Positions 61,531 to 64,000 of a DNA stretch of 64,000 nt are shown one piece after another. The first letter of the stretch is position 1. Each line of letters starts with the position of its first letter. Both the position numbers and the translations under genes were made by a program. Below the pieces are notes generated by a model, which did no database searches, had not been told where the DNA came from, and worked only from the letters and a program-made list of their open reading frames with translations. Source of the DNA: Aliishimia sp963922415 (GTDB lineage: Bacteria > Pseudomonadota > Alphaproteobacteria > Rhodobacterales > Rhodobacteraceae). The stretch spans positions 1 to 64,000 of the forward strand of contig CAWUIP010000001.1 of assembly GCA_963922415.1 (NCBI GenBank). Direction: 5' to 3'.

Positions 61531-61601
61531 TTTATACGTTGTCCAGATTCTATACAGTGTTCAGAATCAGAACGGTGTTCGCTTTCTAATCAGCGTATAA
61601 A
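61531..61601. promoter_or_regulatory. Candidate operator region of the module 2 TetR
   Basis: GTTCAGAATCAGAAC (61559-61573) is a 15-bp imperfect palindrome, 6 of 7 pairs matching. A second pair of arms, TTTATACGTTG (61531-61541) and CAGCGTATAAA (61591-61601), is 10 of 11 inverted but far apart. Both lie in the 93-bp divergent promoter. Confidence 0.5.
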
Positions 61602-61614
61602 TGGAGGTCCGGAA

Positions 61615-62436
61615 ATGACTGATGCATCGGGACGCGGCAAAGCGAAGGTGGCCCTTGTCACAGGCGCAAGCCAAGGGATTGGCCGCAACATTGCTGATAC
61701 GCTTGCGCGATCCGGTTACCGTGTTTTCGGCACCAGCCGCTCAAGCCATTCAAATCGCTCTGGCGTTGACATGCGCGTGCTGGACTTTCGGGACCCACTG
61801 TCGATCCAAGACTGTGTTGATCAGGTCGAGGTTTCGGCTGGAAAGATCGACCTTGTGGTCAACAACGCGGGTTTGACGGTTGTTGCACCGGCTGAAGAGC
61901 TTCCTCCGTATCTGGCAGAGGACATGATGGCCGTGAACTTCTTCGGCCCCGGGCGCCTGGTAAACGCAGTGCTGCCCGGGATGCGCAATCGCAAGTCCGG
62001 CCACTTTATTTTTATCAGCTCGCTGGGCGGTCTTATGGGCGTGCCTGGGCAAGGGTACTACTGTGCGACCAAGCATGCACTCGAAGGGTATGCTGACGGC
62101 CTGGCCGCAGAGATAAAGAGCTTTGGCATCGACGTGACCCTGCTGGAACCTGGCTCCTTCGAGACGAACATCATTTCGAAGTCCCCGGAACCTGATTGGC
62201 CAACATTGGAAGCTTATGACGGCACCCGCGAACGTTTGCGGGAAGTGATCACGCAAGACACTGAAAAAGGCGGAGATCCCCAACTTGTCGCTGATGTTGT
62301 GCTGCGCGCCGCAAGCGCGGCCCGTCCGGGGTTGAGATATCGCGTCGATGCGGATGGCAAGCGGGCGGTCTTTTTCAAGTCGCTTCTTCCGGAACGCACA
62401 TTCTACTCAATCGTCGCCAAGCGGTTCGGCATGTAA
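61615..62436 (+). CDS. SDR-family oxidoreductase (module 2)
   Basis: 273 aa with the site tggaggtc. Cofactor loop VTGASQGIGRNIADTLARSG, DLVVNNAGLTVV, catalytic Ser in ISSLGGLMG, and YYCATKHALEGYADGLAAEI with Tyr and Lys. It differs from the module 1 SDR in most residues, so the two enzymes are not recent copies. It begins the run SDR-DUF2141-DUF4345-MFS. Confidence 0.92.
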   Translation: MTDASGRGKAKVALVTGASQGIGRNIADTLARSGYRVFGTSRSSHSNRSGVDMRVLDFRDPLSIQDCVDQVEVSAGKIDLVVNNAGLTVVAPAEELPPYLAEDMMAVNFFGPGRLVNAVLPGMRNRKSGHFIFISSLGGLMGVPGQGYYCATKHALEGYADGLAAEIKSFGIDVTLLEPGSFETNIISKSPEPDWPTLEAYDGTRERLREVITQDTEKGGDPQLVADVVLRAASAARPGLRYRVDADGKRAVFFKSLLPERTFYSIVAKRFGM

Positions 62437-62526
62437 TCGACCGGACTGAAGGACCGAAGGCATCCGTCTTTCTTAGCACCAGACGATTCCGCCAAACGTC
62501 AGAGGACCATCCAAAAGGAGATCCCC

Positions 62527-62967
62527 ATGAACTCAGTTTTAAAGCTCTCCCCACACGTCGTGACAGCGGCGGCCTGTCTGGTGCACTGGGGCACCGGTGC
62601 CACTGCCGGGGATCTAACGGTCACCGTTTCGGGAGTTAAAGGTACCCAAGGTGTGGTCGTCTGTGTCTTGCACGCTGGCAGCGCGAGCTTTCCCAATGGG
62701 AACGGCAGCGAAGTTGTAACAACCGTTGCACCCGATCCCGCAGGCGTCACGTGCGTTTTCCCGGACGTCACTCCAGGGCAATATACGGTCGCCGCAATGC
62801 ATGACACCAACGGCAACGGGCAACCCGACACGAACGCCCTCGGCATTCCGTCAGAGCCTTGGGGGATGTCAAACGGCGTCCGTCCACGGCTACGCGCCCC
62901 CCGTTTTGATGAGGCGTCCTTCCCCGTTACCGATCAAGGCGGCCGCCTCACCATCACTGTCAAATAA
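62527..62967 (+). CDS. DUF2141 secreted protein (module 2)
   Basis: 146 aa. The hydrophobic N-terminus (VVTAAACLVHWGTGATA) is a signal peptide. The mature domain has AMHDTNGNGQPDTNALGIPSEPWGMSNGVRPRLRAPRFDEASFPV, nearly the same as module 1 at this end, including the Asp/Asn-rich loop. aaaaggaga gives a good ribosome site. The shared C-terminal block shows the two are paralogues. Confidence 0.88.
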   Translation: MNSVLKLSPHVVTAAACLVHWGTGATAGDLTVTVSGVKGTQGVVVCVLHAGSASFPNGNGSEVVTTVAPDPAGVTCVFPDVTPGQYTVAAMHDTNGNGQPDTNALGIPSEPWGMSNGVRPRLRAPRFDEASFPVTDQGGRLTITVK

Positions 62968-62999
62968 CCAATGATCCTCATCCCTAAAGGAGACCCAAG

Positions 63000-63401
63000 A
63001 TGAGACGAGCCCTACAAATCACGATGTTAGTCGTGGCCTCGGTGCCGCTGATGCTTGGCATTATGAATCTGATCGGCGGCGCTGGTGCCTTTGTCCCGCC
63101 CGAACATATCAACGCGAATCTGGACAATATGCTGCGCTTCTATGCGGTTTGGTTCACGCTCGTCTTTTTCCTGACGATCTGGTGCGTCCGCAACTTGGAT
63201 ATCGCCGGTCCCGTGATGCTGATCATGTTCTGCACCATGGCGCTTGGTGGCGTCGCGCGGATCTTCTCGATGACGCAAGTTGGGTTGCCTGATGTTCCGA
63301 TGCTCGTCGCCACAGGCGTTGAAATCGGCGTTTTGGCCTTTATTCCCTGGCACGCTGCTGTCATGCGCCAGTCCCGCCAGGCTGCGGTTGCGGCAGAGTA
63401 A
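63000..63401 (+). CDS. DUF4345 membrane protein
   Basis: 133 aa with four hydrophobic segments. The DUF4345 pattern is seen in LNLIGGAGAFVPP-like (MNLIGGAGAFVPPEHINANLDNMLRFYAVWF) and MALGGVARIFSMTQVGLPD. It starts 32 bp after DUF2141 and 5 bp before the transporter. Its role is unknown; a relative with the same family traits is at 32210-32560. Confidence 0.85.
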   Translation: MRRALQITMLVVASVPLMLGIMNLIGGAGAFVPPEHINANLDNMLRFYAVWFTLVFFLTIWCVRNLDIAGPVMLIMFCTMALGGVARIFSMTQVGLPDVPMLVATGVEIGVLAFIPWHAAVMRQSRQAAVAAE

Positions 63402-63406
63402 GCCCC

Positions 63407-64000
63407 ATGACCTCGCGCCTCCCGATTTTTCTGGTCGTTGCCACTGTCGCGATGAATGCTTTGGGCATCGGGATCATACTCCCGGTGATGCCCCAACTCC
63501 TTGTGGAGATGGGGCAGCCCGACATTGCCAGCGCCGCCGCGATTGGGGGGTTCTTGTCGCTCGCCTTTGCAGGAATGCAGGTGCTTTTTGGTCCGTTGCT
63601 TGGGGCATTGTCCGATCAATATGGTCGCAAACCGATCTTGATCGGGTCCATGGCCATCACGGGATTTGACTATGTGATCCTTGCCGTGTCGCCGGTGCTT
63701 TGGCTGTTTTTTGTTGCGCGGCTTGTTTCGGGCACGACGTCAGCCACCTTTTCGGTCGCCAATGCGATCCTGGCTGACGTTACTCCCCCCGAGAAACGCG
63801 CCGCGCAGTTCGGGTTAACCGGGGGCGCTTTTGGCCTTGGCTTTGTCTTGGGCCCGGTGATGGGCGGCCTATTGGGCGAACTTGGTCCCCGGGCACCATT
63901 TTGGGCAGCGGCTGTGCTGTGCTTTCTGGCGGCGACCCTCTGCGCCCTCGTTTTGCCTGAGACCTTGAACAAAGCAAAACGCCGCCCTGTTCGGCTGCGT
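63407..64000 (+). CDS. MFS transporter, TetA(TCR)-like, 3' end missing
   Basis: The first 198 residues, cut by the window end. The start ATG is at 63407. Six hydrophobic segments are visible, with the MFS loop 2-3 signature GALSDQYGRKPILIG and the segment 5 motif GLGFVLGPVMGG. It resembles tetracycline/H+ antiporters and relatives that export small hydrophobic compounds. It completes the module 2 operon, suggesting that the TetR senses an exported or degraded compound. Confidence 0.88.
   Translation, partial: MTSRLPIFLVVATVAMNALGIGIILPVMPQLLVEMGQPDIASAAAIGGFLSLAFAGMQVLFGPLLGALSDQYGRKPILIGSMAITGFDYVILAVSPVLWLFFVARLVSGTTSATFSVANAILADVTPPEKRAAQFGLTGGAFGLGFVLGPVMGGLLGELGPRAPFWAAAVLCFLAATLCALVLPETLNKAKRRPVRLR

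Noticed and set aside
1..64000. CRISPR arrays, rRNA genes, insertion sequences
   Set aside because: No regularly spaced repeats, rRNA-like segments or transposase genes with terminal repeats were seen.

Overview
The window is chromosomal DNA of an alphaproteobacterium, almost certainly a marine Rhodobacterales (Roseobacter-group) species. Lineage markers seen directly are a circularly permuted two-piece tmRNA with tag ANDNRAPVALAA, an alpha-type SspB, a zeta-type F1-ATPase inhibitor (DUF1476), purC-purS-purQ, a trgA-cysK pair and a dmdA-acuI pair for dimethylsulfoniopropionate (DMSP) use. Nearly all of it is coding, with many 1-4 nt start/stop overlaps.

Layout. 1-9.4 kb: tRNA-Asn, an MBL-fold hydrolase, an EnvZ-like kinase, a hotdog protein, an atypical CtrA-like regulator whose receiver has lost its phosphorylation residues, tRNA-Ile2, purMN, rnd, a lipoprotein, sufE, DUF1638 and a corrinoid protein. 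9.5-20 kb: a radical SAM gene preceded by a LexA-type box, a homocysteine methyltransferase (bmt) that with the corrinoid protein and DUF1638 looks like parts of a split B12 methionine synthase, an MprF-like protein, the ATPase inhibitor, purCSQ, dctBD (DctD lacks GAFTGA) and a HAD phosphatase. 20-33 kb: rne with a structured leader, tusA, ccdA, a hydrolase-P450 pair, class I aldolase, fumC-DUF4169-RHH, and sspB/NTF2-like/tmRNA. 33-46 kb: a GntR regulator facing, across a palindromic operator, a long run DUF2182-DUF1326-DinB-dmdA-acuI-HIT-class V aminotransferase; then phrB, cfa, trgA, cysK, an MscS channel and tRNA-Ser.

46-49 kb: an accessory module, large serine recombinase-DUF2924-DUF3489-small ORF, beside tRNA-Ser. 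49-59 kb: a LacI-controlled carbohydrate operon (binding protein, two permeases, cytoplasmic GH32/68-like glycosidase, ATPase, 2-hydroxyacid dehydrogenase, Gfo/Idh/MocA oxidoreductase, then an aldo/keto reductase) that appears to import a glycoside, cleave it inside the cell and process the products by oxidoreduction. 59-64 kb: two related SDR + DUF2141 + TetR modules, back to back, the second continuing into DUF4345 and an MFS exporter cut by the window end. Well-formed operators lie in front of the LacI, GntR and both TetR genes.

No CRISPR array, rRNA, insertion sequence or prophage structural gene was seen. The most interesting points are the TetR/DUF2141/SDR twin modules with paired 15-bp operators, the DMSP operon with its DUF2182-DUF1326-DinB front end, two regulators (CtrA-like and DctD) that have lost hallmark residues, the SOS box at the radical SAM gene, and the tmRNA/sspB neighbourhood.
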